Shown one piece after another: positions 1 through 8,328 of a stretch of DNA of 64,000 nt (position 1 is its first letter; each line of letters begins with the position of its first letter). Source of the stretch: Planctomycetales bacterium (GTDB lineage: Bacteria > Planctomycetota > Planctomycetia > Planctomycetales > Planctomycetaceae). The notes beneath the pieces were generated by a model, which saw only the letters and a list, made by a program, of their open reading frames with translations, was not told the origin of the DNA and did not search any database. Where the stretch lies: assembly GCA_026400835.1 (NCBI GenBank), contig JAPLOA010000083.1:1-64000 (forward strand), in the 5' to 3' direction. Position numbers and translations under genes: made by a program.

Positions 1-320
1 GCTCGACACCCAACCTCCCTGTTGTAAAAATTCCCTCCAGAATCAATCTTTCAGGAATCCGTCGTGGTAAAAATTGCAATCAACTCAAGCGTCCAACGCT
101 CGATATGAACATACCGCAATAGATGTGCCTAAACCTAAGGCTAAAGCCCGGGGCTACCTGCTGCCGCCTCTACGAGGCGAAATCAAAACGATAGTTGTCC
201 CACTGAATCTCCTTGTAATACCAAGTTTTTGACACCTCAGGACAAGCCCGATTGCGGCAGGTCGAGCTTAAGTCCAAGCCATTGGGGTGTAAGCCCGGTG
301 GCGTGGACTTTGAAGCCTGT
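1..320. other. Intergenic stretch, no gene seen
   Basis: This 320-base stretch lies downstream of the minus-strand PVC haem-binding gene. I see no convincing coding sequence: the only open frame (about 170-373) overlaps the end of the neighbouring gene and has no family-like sequence. A short GC-rich block near 140-180, with the words aaggctaaagccc and ggggctac, resembles intergenic filler of planctomycete genomes. No terminator with a T-tract is obvious. Confidence 0.5.
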
Positions 321-3300
321 TTAACGCTGATCGCTCTGCAGGAAGGCCAGCAGATCGGCCATCTCCTGAGCACTTAACAGTGTGGCCAGACCGTTTGGCA
401 TCGGCGACACATTTGACGGTTGGATTGCAACGATCGATGTTCGTGCCAGGTGGAACGTTTTCTGAGCATCGGGGGACAGCACAATTTCATCGGCCGATTC
501 GCTGCTGATGATCCCGCTGATGACTCGACCATCTTCCATCTCCACGCTGACCGGCTCATAACCTCGCACGATGCTGGAGCTTGGAAAGACCAGTGCTTCC
601 AGCAGATCGCGACGATTTCGAACGCGAGCGATGCTTGTCAGGTCTGGACCAAGTCGTCCACCGCCGTAGCCAAGTTTGTGGCAACCATTACACGCGGCCT
701 TTTTGCTCATAAAGACTTCGTGACCACGGCGAACATCGCCTTCGGGTAAGGTCGTCAGAAGTTTCTCCAGTGTTGCAGTTTGCTCTTCTTCGCTGGCGTT
801 GAGAAGCTTCAGCAGAGCTTTGCCTGCCTCCTGAACAGACGTTGGATACTTAGTCAGAAGTGGCTTAATCAGATCCGACCGGAGTCCTCGAACACCTTCA
901 GCCTGCATCAACGCGGTGACAAGCTGGAGTCCCAACGATTCCGAACCGCCCTTCTCAAAGGCTGGCAGCAACTTGGGCAACTCCATTGGTCCAACGGTTT
1001 TGACCGTTGAGAGAAGCGACGTCAATTGAGGTTCCGAAAGTATGGACGATGCGAGTCGGTTGGCGGCAATCGAACGCAGGTTCATGGGCAGGTCGGGGCT
1101 TAAGGTCGTCGTGAGGAGCGCGAACGTGCTGTCGCTCAGGTTCAGGCCACTCCCTGCGGCGTCGATGGCATTCAGTCGAGTATCATTTTCCAGATCAGAG
1201 TTGGCCGCAATCTTTGCGAGAGCATCGCGAAGACCAGCGTGACCCTCCTTGGGCATGGGAAGATTCTGAGCCGCCGCGATCGCCAGCGGCAATGTTTCTT
1301 GATCCGCTGATGTCAACGTCTCCGCAAGGGCATCCAGCCACGCGGCCGGCGTGGCCGTCAGACCGCTTGATGCCATCACCGCGAGAGACTGCTGGCGACC
1401 GGATTTATTGCTCTTGTTCGTCAGCGTCGCCAGAAGCAACGCCTGAATATCCGGAGCGTTAGCGAGACTGGCCAGCAACTGACGGTCCTGTTCGCGATCT
1501 ACCTCGGACAGATCGGCTGCCTTGGTCAGACGTTGCTCAAAATAAGATTTCAGTTCCGGACCCCAGTCGGAATGTTGATTCATGATCCACGCTGCGGTGG
1601 CTCGCAGAGCAACATTCGGGCTGCTCATATGGCGAATCACATCGGCTGCCTGCAGTCCTCCGTTCTTCATTTGATCCAGAGCGACGAGGGCGGCACGAAT
1701 CGTAGCAGGGTTTGTTGAGGTCAGTCCTGAGCGAGTTTGTTCAGCGTCGCCAATTTCGATCAAAGCATAGATCAGAGCATGCTCGCGAATCCGTTCGGCA
1801 GCGACAGCGGGGGCTCCGGAAGCGTCCGGGCCTGTCGACTTGAGCTGGGCCGTCAGGTCCAGCAGGTTCCGGATCGTACCTTCATCCGCACGCAGTCGGC
1901 CGATTGCTTCCGCGGCGGCTCGAGCGGACCCCGGCTCACCTGTTTTTGCAATCGTCATCAACTGTTCTGCGGCTGCTTGATTTCGAGCAAGACCTGTCGC
2001 ATGAACGGCCGCCTGTTGCACGGTTTGATCTTTGTCATTCAAAGCCGGCAAGATTGCTGCGATTGCTGAAGAAGTATTAATCCCGGCTAATGTCCAGACT
2101 GCTCGCCGACGTACTTCGGGAGATTCATTCGCTTTAACAATTGCGGAAAGTGCATCGACAGACTTGTCCTGCATCTTTCGCAATTCGCCCGTCGCGCGGC
2201 GTTGGACGAACAGACGAGGATCTTTCAACAGAGCGGTGAGCTCTGTCGCATCAGCTTTGGCCCAGGCAATCTCTGCCCCGAGCGGATCGGCTATCAAAGG
2301 AGCATCGTTCCGGCGAACTCGATAAATTGCACCCAGCACATCAGGCTTAGCCAATTGAGATGTTGGACAGCAGACTTTGTACCAGCCGCCGGTGTCGACG
2401 ATCAGTAAGCTGCCATCCGCGTCTTCGAAGACATCGGTGGGATGAAAATCGGGATGATCGCACGCCAGAAAGTCGACGTCCTCCGTGTCGTATGTGGGGC
2501 CGTTCGGTGTGAGCTTGTGCTGGACCACTTTGTGGAGATTGAAGTAGCACGCAAACAGTTGCTGACTGTGGCCTCCGCCCAGCAAAGAGTCAGTGCCGCC
2601 AATAAAGCCACACGGAGCCGCGGCACCCTGATGATTCAACACCGGCATCACATCGCCGGTCATTGGGTGAGCGTAGATTGAGTCATGCTTCTTGCCATAG
2701 ACACCGCCGTAGATTGCATGAATCAATCCGTCGCGACGACCAGCTTCAGGATTCTGGAAGAACGTGCAGCTCAGGAATCGCTCGCCGTTGTTCAGGAAGG
2801 CGACGTTCACTGGGTTATCCATGCCGCCGATCAGGACGGATTCCATTTCTGTTCCGTCCGGTTTGGCACGGAAGATATGAGATGATCGAGTGACCAATTC
2901 GTTGCCATCGGACAGCATGTGTTTCTGTTCGGCAAAAGCTCCTTTGCACCAGTAGAATCGCCCATCGTGGCCAGGATACGGGCCATGAAGGTCGTTGCCG
3001 CAGCCGGTCAGAGTTTTTCCGTCGAACCAGACTTCTCTTTTGTCTGCGGAGCCGTCGTCATTGGTATCTGTCAACTTCCAGATCTCCGGAGGAGCGGCGA
3101 CATAGAGCGAGCCGTCGTACCACATGCAGCCTTCAGGAAACATCATTTTGTCAGCAAATAAAACGGACTTATCGTAAACGCCATCGCCGTTTGTATCTTC
3201 AACTCGTCGAATACTGTGAGGCTTCAACTCCAGTTGCTTTTCGGCTCGTTCTGACATGCCACCAGAATCTGTGACGTAGAGTCGTCCACGTTCATCGCGG

Positions 3301-3485
3301 GCTACGGCAATCGGGCGGCCGACAAGTGATGAGTCCACGGCCAGTTCGACGGAATAACCATCGGCAACCCGCAGAGTGCGAGCTCCAATCGTGACATCCA
3401 CGGAGAACGCAGGATTCAAGGTCAACAAAGCTGCCAGGGCGGCGAAGGCGGCAGGAGTCGAACGATAGAGCGCAGCGACAAGCAT
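321..3485 (-). CDS. PVC-type haem-binding dehydrogenase-like protein with HEAT repeats
   Basis: Secreted 1054-residue protein of the planctomycete membrane-bound dehydrogenase/PVC haem-binding group. An N-terminal signal peptide (about residues 1-28, Ala/Leu-rich, ending near AFS) is followed by a beta-propeller-like dehydrogenase domain (about 35-400; repeated D-x-N-x-D-G calcium-type loops such as DTNGDG). An alpha-helical HEAT-like region (about 420-850) comes next, then a C-terminal cytochrome c domain with CNGCH (Cys932, Cys935, His936) and the usual GPDLT block. Such proteins are thought to oxidise sugars or alcohols and pass electrons to c-type haem; the substrate is unknown. The start at 3485 has an AAAGGGA ribosome site. 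It is a paralogue of the protein at 9994. The family is certain, the reaction is not. Confidence 0.9.
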   Translation of the reverse strand: MLVAALYRSTPAAFAALAALLTLNPAFSVDVTIGARTLRVADGYSVELAVDSSLVGRPIAVARDERGRLYVTDSGGMSERAEKQLELKPHSIRRVEDTNGDGVYDKSVLFADKMMFPEGCMWYDGSLYVAAPPEIWKLTDTNDDGSADKREVWFDGKTLTGCGNDLHGPYPGHDGRFYWCKGAFAEQKHMLSDGNELVTRSSHIFRAKPDGTEMESVLIGGMDNPVNVAFLNNGERFLSCTFFQNPEAGRRDGLIHAIYGGVYGKKHDSIYAHPMTGDVMPVLNHQGAAAPCGFIGGTDSLLGGGHSQQLFACYFNLHKVVQHKLTPNGPTYDTEDVDFLACDHPDFHPTDVFEDADGSLLIVDTGGWYKVCCPTSQLAKPDVLGAIYRVRRNDAPLIADPLGAEIAWAKADATELTALLKDPRLFVQRRATGELRKMQDKSVDALSAIVKANESPEVRRRAVWTLAGINTSSAIAAILPALNDKDQTVQQAAVHATGLARNQAAAEQLMTIAKTGEPGSARAAAEAIGRLRADEGTIRNLLDLTAQLKSTGPDASGAPAVAAERIREHALIYALIEIGDAEQTRSGLTSTNPATIRAALVALDQMKNGGLQAADVIRHMSSPNVALRATAAWIMNQHSDWGPELKSYFEQRLTKAADLSEVDREQDRQLLASLANAPDIQALLLATLTNKSNKSGRQQSLAVMASSGLTATPAAWLDALAETLTSADQETLPLAIAAAQNLPMPKEGHAGLRDALAKIAANSDLENDTRLNAIDAAGSGLNLSDSTFALLTTTLSPDLPMNLRSIAANRLASSILSEPQLTSLLSTVKTVGPMELPKLLPAFEKGGSESLGLQLVTALMQAEGVRGLRSDLIKPLLTKYPTSVQEAGKALLKLLNASEEEQTATLEKLLTTLPEGDVRRGHEVFMSKKAACNGCHKLGYGGGRLGPDLTSIARVRNRRDLLEALVFPSSSIVRGYEPVSVEMEDGRVISGIISSESADEIVLSPDAQKTFHLARTSIVAIQPSNVSPMPNGLATLLSAQEMADLLAFLQSDQR

Positions 3486-3621
3486 CGGAGTTCCCTTTCT
3501 CTACGGATGTCAGATTCGTCGCCGGATGTTGGCGAATTCCCGATGCGTTGTCATCTCCATGGTAACATTACTTTGTTCTGAAGTGGACATCGGACGACCC
3601 GCAGCGCGAAAGCGAGTTGTC

Positions 3622-4326
3622 TCAGGCATCTGTGTCTGCTGCTGCGGCTGTTGGTGACTTAAGCATCCGCGAAAGAATGACAGCGACGGCCGCAATGTAC
3701 AGCAGACCAGCGATCATGAGTGGGCAAATCAGACCGGGCCACCGATTGAAGATTCCGTCAGAAAGCCACGATTGCGCGAAACACAAAGGAGCCATGCCGA
3801 GACCAGTGGCGAGCATTACGTGCCAGATCGGAATTCGAGTCAGTCCTGCGGCGTAGGACAACAGATCAGTGGACGTCAGTGGATTGAGACGAAGAAACAG
3901 GATCATCCAGAAGCCACGACGGTTGAGTGACTTCTGAAGTTTGTCCATCGACGTGTTCGCTGAGATTCTATCCAGCCAGCCACTTCCCATACTTCGCACG
4001 ACCAAACAGGAGATCCCAGCTCCGATCGTGTTCCCGATAATCGCCAGAAAACCTCCCAGCCACGGACCGAAGATAAGTCCTCCAGGTGCGTACAACATCA
4101 GTCCAGGGATCGGCGCGACAATGACCTCTGCGATGACAAAAATTACGTACGCCACCGGCGCAAAGAAACCAGCCTTTTGAAAGAAGTGCTGAAGGACCAG
4201 CACTCGTTCAGAGGCCGAAAGTTGGGCATCCAGAAGTTTGGCGACGATTTCGTTGTTGCGCCAGGAAACCAGCATCGTCAGCAGGATGACGACCAGAACC
4301 AGCCACGGAAGGTGCGACTTGCGCAT
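3622..4326 (-). CDS. TVP38/TMEM64 (VTT/DedA-like) membrane protein
   Basis: Integral membrane protein of 234 residues from the VTT (SNARE-associated, DedA-like) superfamily. It has a first transmembrane helix at about residues 8-24, several more hydrophobic segments, and the family signature around residues 80-110 (APGGLIFG followed by a GNTIGAG helix). A second half-motif lies in RLNPLTSTDLLSYAAG. Family members act as lipid scramblases or transporters; this one's cargo cannot be read from sequence. The gene starts 16 bases after the stop of the amidohydrolase at 4343-5299 on the same strand, so the two are probably co-transcribed. No clear Shine-Dalgarno precedes its ATG, which fits translational coupling. 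Confidence 0.88.
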   Translation of the reverse strand: MRKSHLPWLVLVVILLTMLVSWRNNEIVAKLLDAQLSASERVLVLQHFFQKAGFFAPVAYVIFVIAEVIVAPIPGLMLYAPGGLIFGPWLGGFLAIIGNTIGAGISCLVVRSMGSGWLDRISANTSMDKLQKSLNRRGFWMILFLRLNPLTSTDLLSYAAGLTRIPIWHVMLATGLGMAPLCFAQSWLSDGIFNRWPGLICPLMIAGLLYIAAVAVILSRMLKSPTAAAADTDA

Positions 4327-4342
4327 GACGGTTGCTGTTGTG

Positions 4343-5299
4343 CTACACGTAGAAGAACGTGGATTCGGCTGTCGTTTTCAGCAGCATTCGACGTTCTTCC
4401 GGAGTCACAAAGTCGATGTGGTCGCGAATCAACGAAATCGATGAAGCATACGTATTGAGTCCCGAAATCTGATATGGGCAATCGCTGGCCCACATCAGGC
4501 GATCAGGTCCGTACGTCTCACAGAGACGTTTAATCATGGGGATCATTTCGTGATGCGGTGGCGTTTTCTTACCGAACGCGTAGTAAGCCGAAATCTTGAT
4601 TCGAATGGTTTTGTGTTTGGCGAGTTTGCAAAGCAGATTCACATCTTCATCTCGAATTTCGCCATTCTCTCCGATGCGAGCGAAGTGGTCGATCACAACC
4701 GGAGTGTCGGGGAACTTCTGGCACATAGCGTCCAGCTCAGGCAGGTTGTCTGGATTGATCAGGCAACACATAGACTGACGGGTCTCGGCTGCGGTTTTCC
4801 ACATTTGCTGCATGCCATCTGTGGCCAACCACTTTGGCTGGTCTTCACGAGGGCCGATTCTGAAACCTGTCACGCCGGTCTTCAGCATCTGTTTCATCAG
4901 ATCTGCGACATGATCCTTCTTGTCATCGATTTGGGCGACGATTCGAAAGCGGTCGGGGTGTTTCTTCCAGGTGTCAATCAGGTACGAATTATCAAAGCCG
5001 TGGTAAGGATGGTGCTGAATCAGGACGACTCGTCCCACGCCTTCAGGCTGAGCGATGGCCATCAATTCGTCATCTGTGAAACTTCGTGGAGCCAGAACGT
5101 CTACCGCCTGGTGATTACGGAGAGGATATTTCGCCAGATCAGTTGTCCAGATGTGGGAATGTGCATCAACCCACGGGTGTTTTTCGACCTGCATTGCGGC
5201 TGCCCTTTTTGAGTCCGCCAGAAAAAGTGAAGTACCGGAGACCAAAGCAGCAGCAGAAGCCAATGCATGACGGCGAGAAATCTGACCTGACTGAGACAT
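4343..5299 (-). CDS. Tat-exported amidohydrolase (amidohydrolase 2 family)
   Basis: A 318-residue metal-dependent hydrolase with a TIM-barrel of the amidohydrolase 2 (lactonase/decarboxylase-like) family. The N-terminus carries a twin-arginine-type leader (SRRHALASAAALVSG), so export in folded form is likely. Metal-binding motifs are DAHSHIW near residue 45, QHHPYHG in the middle, VIDHFARIG, and a C-terminal WASDCPY carrying the conserved Asp. Relatives hydrolyse lactones or decarboxylate aromatic acids; the substrate here is unknown. The ATG at 5299 is preceded by GGAG at seven bases. It is the first gene of a two-gene unit with the VTT membrane protein. Confidence 0.88.
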   Translation of the reverse strand: MSQSGQISRRHALASAAALVSGTSLFLADSKRAAAMQVEKHPWVDAHSHIWTTDLAKYPLRNHQAVDVLAPRSFTDDELMAIAQPEGVGRVVLIQHHPYHGFDNSYLIDTWKKHPDRFRIVAQIDDKKDHVADLMKQMLKTGVTGFRIGPREDQPKWLATDGMQQMWKTAAETRQSMCCLINPDNLPELDAMCQKFPDTPVVIDHFARIGENGEIRDEDVNLLCKLAKHKTIRIKISAYYAFGKKTPPHHEMIPMIKRLCETYGPDRLMWASDCPYQISGLNTYASSISLIRDHIDFVTPEERRMLLKTTAESTFFYV

Positions 5300-5771
5300 C
5301 AGTGAACTCCGAATAATTGCTGAAACAAATGTTGAAGCACAGCAGAGGGCGTTCTATCAGATTGGATAATGGCGGCCAACTTATTGCCAATGGATTGCGT
5401 TGCTCAAATGATTCCGGGGTGTGCAAACGTGACTCTGTCGTTAACTCTCCTCGCATCTTGCGAATACTGGAAAGTAATTGCGACTGATCCGTTGAAGGTG
5501 CCTGAGATGCGAACAAGAATCGGGTGGGAATTCCTGATTTGATTCGTCTGTAAAAATGAGAGCCTGCTTAAGGGTGTTTGTGGTGCGATCATGCGTGTGA
5601 TGTAAGGGTAAACCCACCTGTTGGTTGTCTCATTTTTGGTTGTCGTGGGCTGGGGGGATCTCGCAGGTCGTTGAATCTCAGTCGCCACGATACTATTTTG
5701 GAGGGAGAGCAGGAGGACGCCCGAATTATTTAATTTCTGGCATGGAAGCCAACTCATGAAGGAACAGTTTG
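5300..5771. other. Divergent promoter region
   Basis: This 472-base gap lies between the minus-strand amidohydrolase and the plus-strand response regulator, so it should hold promoters for both. The open frames in it (5166-5516 and 5404-5823, minus) look like random translations and overlap the flanking genes. A direct repeat of ttggttgtc occurs near 5621 and 5638. I see no convincing -35/-10 pair, riboswitch or hairpin. Confidence 0.4.
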
Positions 5772-6473
5772 ATGCAGCGCAAACGCAGACCAGGAAAGAG
5801 GGCGGAACGAAAAGCTCCGCCACTTACAGAATTTGAACAGCCGAAGAAGCGACGTCCATTCACTGTCTTTTTGATCGAAGACGATCAGGCCGTACGCGCG
5901 TCTCTTGTCGAGGCACTTGGGGAACACAAGATTTCGGTCAGAGATTACATGACCGCGATGGAGTTCTATCGCGATTACCGTGAACCGGTTCCAGGCGTGT
6001 TGATTCTCGACTTGCGACTCCCGGGGATGTCCGGAATCGAGTTGCAGGAGAAACTGAATGAAGACGGCTTTGAACTGCCAGTCGTGATGATCTCAGGGCA
6101 TGCTGATGTGCCGATGGCTGTACGAGCCATGAAGAATGGTGCGTTTGATTTTCTCTGTAAGCCTCTGAAGATCGAAGATCTCGTGGCTGCGATCGCGCGT
6201 TCATATGCCTACTTCTATGACGTAGATCCGGAAGTTCTGGAAGAAGAACTCGAGGATACCGAAGACAGCATCAATCGTTTGACCGGACGAGAGCGTCAGG
6301 TTCTGGATCATGTTGTTGATGGTCTCTCCAGCCGAGAGATCGCGCAGGAACTCGGTGTGAGCACAAAAACAGTGGAAGCTCATCGTGCTCGAATCAACGA
6401 CAAGATGCGAGCTGACAACGTTTCGCATTTGATTCGCATGTGCTTTGCTTATAACGAAGAGCACAGCAACTGA
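5772..6473 (+). CDS. FixJ/NarL-type response regulator
   Basis: Two-domain response regulator of 233 residues. After a basic N-terminal extension of about 35 residues comes a receiver domain with the acidic pair in FLIEDDQAVR, the phosphoacceptor Asp80 (ILDLRLPGMSG) and the conserved Lys in CKPLK. A LuxR/FixJ helix-turn-helix follows (LTGRERQVLDHVVDGLSSRE, then TKTVEAHRARI). The architecture is that of FixJ. ATG at 5772 is preferred over the TTG one codon upstream because a GAAGGAAC site sits about eight bases before it. No histidine kinase is present in the window, so it is an orphan here. The targets are unknown. Confidence 0.93.
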   Translation: MQRKRRPGKRAERKAPPLTEFEQPKKRRPFTVFLIEDDQAVRASLVEALGEHKISVRDYMTAMEFYRDYREPVPGVLILDLRLPGMSGIELQEKLNEDGFELPVVMISGHADVPMAVRAMKNGAFDFLCKPLKIEDLVAAIARSYAYFYDVDPEVLEEELEDTEDSINRLTGRERQVLDHVVDGLSSREIAQELGVSTKTVEAHRARINDKMRADNVSHLIRMCFAYNEEHSN

Positions 6474-6670
6474 TTGTGTTGAATCGACTGTCGCGACGGG
6501 GTCTGTCACGAATAGCAGATTCGGTCGCGAGATGAACAAGACGGTGTTGGCGATGTCGAGCCTGTTTGGCCGTTGGTGGCCATGGAGGTCCGATCCGCCA
6601 TACCGTCTTTTTGTTTTTGTGGCGGGATGACTGCAGTATGTTCAGCTGTCCAATTTCGTCCAAACAGGAG

Positions 6671-6697
6671 TTGACAGTCACGGGCAACATTTATACT
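6671..6697 (+). promoter_or_regulatory. Putative sigma-70-type promoter for the XRE regulator
   Basis: A perfect TTGACA (6671-6676) is followed by TATACT (6692-6697) with a 15-base spacer, shorter than the ideal 17. Transcription would begin near 6704, which leaves a leader of about 58 bases before the GTG start chosen at 6762 and makes the ATG at 6708 unlikely. Confidence 0.4.
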
Positions 6698-6761
6698 GTG
6701 CGTCGACATGCGGCTCGCTGGTAACGCGAGCGTGTCTGAATCTGCCGAAGGAGCGACATCA

Positions 6762-7112
6762 GTGACGACGGTTGGGCAGCGAATCCGGGAGATTCGCAAG
6801 AGTCGCAATCTGACTCAGCGAGAACTAGCCGACCGCGTCGGCATTAATTTTACCTACTTGAGCCGCGTCGAGAATGATCGGCTTGATGATGAGCAGACTC
6901 CTCGTGAGGAGACTCTGCAGCGAATTGCCAAAGCGTTAGACGCAGATCCGGATGAGCTACTTTTGTTGGCAAGGCGAATTCCAGATGCGTATCGCGACAG
7001 AATCTTGTCTCGCCCCGGTGTCTTCCGAAAGCTGTTGAATCTGTCTGATACTGACCTTGAGAGCCTCGTTGGTCAGTTAGAACAGCAGGCTCGTCGCCCG
7101 AAGAATCACTAG
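6762..7112 (+). CDS. XRE-family helix-turn-helix regulator
   Basis: Small Cro/C1-type DNA-binding protein (116 residues from this start). The HTH spans roughly residues 6-65: GQRIREIRKSRNLTQREL, then a recognition helix in NFTYLSRVEN, then TLQRIAKALDADPDEL. The C-terminal 45 residues are a short helical tail. I chose GTG 6762 because GAAGGAG lies eight bases upstream; an ATG at 6708 in the same frame has no ribosome site and would start almost at the predicted transcription start. It is followed 89 bases later by an ImmA/IrrE-like peptidase. This pairing is known from prophage/ICE repressor-antirepressor circuits and stress regulators, in which the peptidase cleaves its XRE partner. Confidence 0.88.
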   Translation: MTTVGQRIREIRKSRNLTQRELADRVGINFTYLSRVENDRLDDEQTPREETLQRIAKALDADPDELLLLARRIPDAYRDRILSRPGVFRKLLNLSDTDLESLVGQLEQQARRPKNH

Positions 7113-7201
7113 CGATCGATGGAAATCACTGCACGGAGCCGGATTTTGAGGCTTCGTATCGAACTCAGGAAGAGCGACGAATCTCGCAGGGAGTGTGACT
7201 T

Positions 7202-7942
7202 GTGCGACGCCATGATTTGACCAATATGCGAACGCGTTCCATTGACGCAGTCACCGCCATGCGTATTCGGCAGTATGAACAACTGACGGGAGAACCCGTG
7301 ATGTTCCCTGTGCCGATCGAAAAAATCGTCGAGCGAATTCTGGGCCTGAATTTCGACTGGGTGGAAATTGAAGAGCAGCTCGGTGAACAGATTCTTGCGG
7401 GATTGATTCCTGAAGAACGACGCATCGTGCTGAATAGTCGTCACCTCGATCTGTTCCAAAAGAAGCCCGGTCTGGAGCGCAGCACGATTGGTCACGAGGC
7501 TGGGCACTGGGACATTGACATCGACCGCACCAGCCTGCATCATCCTCGATTGCCCGGATTTGAGTTGCAGACGAGTGTCGTTCGTCGACACGCGGCTGAT
7601 CGTCAGGTGCTGGTCGAAGTCCTGAATCGCGCGGCTTATGATGAACGCTATTTTGAGCTGTATCGTGAGTTGACGGCTGGTCAGGATTCCCCGGAAGTTC
7701 GCAGCGCTGTGGATAGATATCAGTCCTCGATGCTTATGCCCGACTGGCTTATCAAGTCCGTAGTTCGCGATGTCGATGTGACTTCGTGGCCCGCGCTCTA
7801 CGAACTGGCCGAGAAGGCTCAGGTGACGATCTCTAATTTGACCGTACGGCTGCATCGTCTGGGAGTGATCTACATTCCGGAGGGAAGTCGGGAAATCTAC
7901 GCCGGGCGCGATGCCTATATTGGGCAGAAGCACTTGTTCTGA
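7202..7942 (+). CDS. ImmA/IrrE-family metallopeptidase-like protein
   Basis: A 246-residue protein with a zinc-peptidase motif in IGHEAGHWDID (His98, Glu99, His102) and the family's later LMP box (SSMLMPDWLI). ImmA/IrrE peptidases cleave partner XRE repressors; the gene follows an XRE gene on the same strand, so cleavage of that regulator is the natural inference. Two oddities: the spacing between HEAGH and the LMP box is much longer than usual, and the Glu normally supplied as third zinc ligand just before the box is not obvious (the sequence reads PEVRSAVDRYQ). The C-terminus may be a small winged-helix-like region. Start GTG 7202 has AGGGAG upstream; ATG 7226 is the alternative. Confidence 0.82.
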   Translation: MRRHDLTNMRTRSIDAVTAMRIRQYEQLTGEPVMFPVPIEKIVERILGLNFDWVEIEEQLGEQILAGLIPEERRIVLNSRHLDLFQKKPGLERSTIGHEAGHWDIDIDRTSLHHPRLPGFELQTSVVRRHAADRQVLVEVLNRAAYDERYFELYRELTAGQDSPEVRSAVDRYQSSMLMPDWLIKSVVRDVDVTSWPALYELAEKAQVTISNLTVRLHRLGVIYIPEGSREIYAGRDAYIGQKHLF

Positions 7943-7993
7943 TTGTATCTGTCTCGATCTGTCTCATTGGTGATGTGACTTAAAACAGATTCG

Positions 7994-8019
7994 GGCGAAG
8001 CGTTTGGCTTCGCCTTTTT
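7994..8019 (+). terminator. Rho-independent terminator
   Basis: A perfect 8-bp stem (GGCGAAGC / GCTTCGCC, 7994-8001 and 8007-8014) with a five-base loop is followed directly by TTTTT. It ends the XRE/ImmA transcript and separates it from csrA. Confidence 0.88.
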
Positions 8020-8032
8020 CTGAGCCACTGTG

Positions 8033-8060
8033 TTGACAGTTTCTGGCAACTTTGTGTTTT
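8033..8060 (+). promoter_or_regulatory. Possible csrA promoter
   Basis: A perfect TTGACA (8033-8038) lies just after the terminator and about 70 bases before the csrA start. No good -10 is visible at the expected spacing (the region is T/G-rich, tttgtgtttt), so this is only a weak call. Confidence 0.3.
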
Positions 8061-8106
8061 CGTGTTGGCCGATTGCCGACTTTTTTGCCTTGAATGGAGT
8101 CTTGAT

Positions 8107-8310
8107 ATGTTGGTTCTTTCTCGCAAACTGCAGCAGCAAATCGTCATCCCGGATTTGAATATTCGCATCACCGTGCTTTCCGTGGGAACAAACCGTGTGC
8201 AATTGGGTATCGAAGCGCCGAACTCAATTCAGATTACAAGACCGGAGATCAATGGTTTAACATCCGCGAATCGAGCGACGTCAGAGTGGCGTCAGGTTAT
8301 TGAGGTGTAG
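8107..8310 (+). CDS. csrA: Carbon storage regulator CsrA
   Basis: Typical 67-residue CsrA/RsmA translational regulator: it starts MLVLSRK and continues with the conserved core IVIPDLNIRITVLSV and VQLGIEAP. The homodimer binds GGA motifs in mRNA leaders to control translation and stability. The start is fixed by the invariant MLVLSRK and by GGAG about eight bases upstream; the longer in-frame reading from 8062 should be ignored. The gene is probably transcribed alone, between a terminator and a flavoenzyme gene that starts 18 bases later. Co-transcription with the latter is possible. Confidence 0.96.
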   Translation: MLVLSRKLQQQIVIPDLNIRITVLSVGTNRVQLGIEAPNSIQITRPEINGLTSANRATSEWRQVIEV

Positions 8311-8328
8311 TTTCAGTGGAGTGAACTT

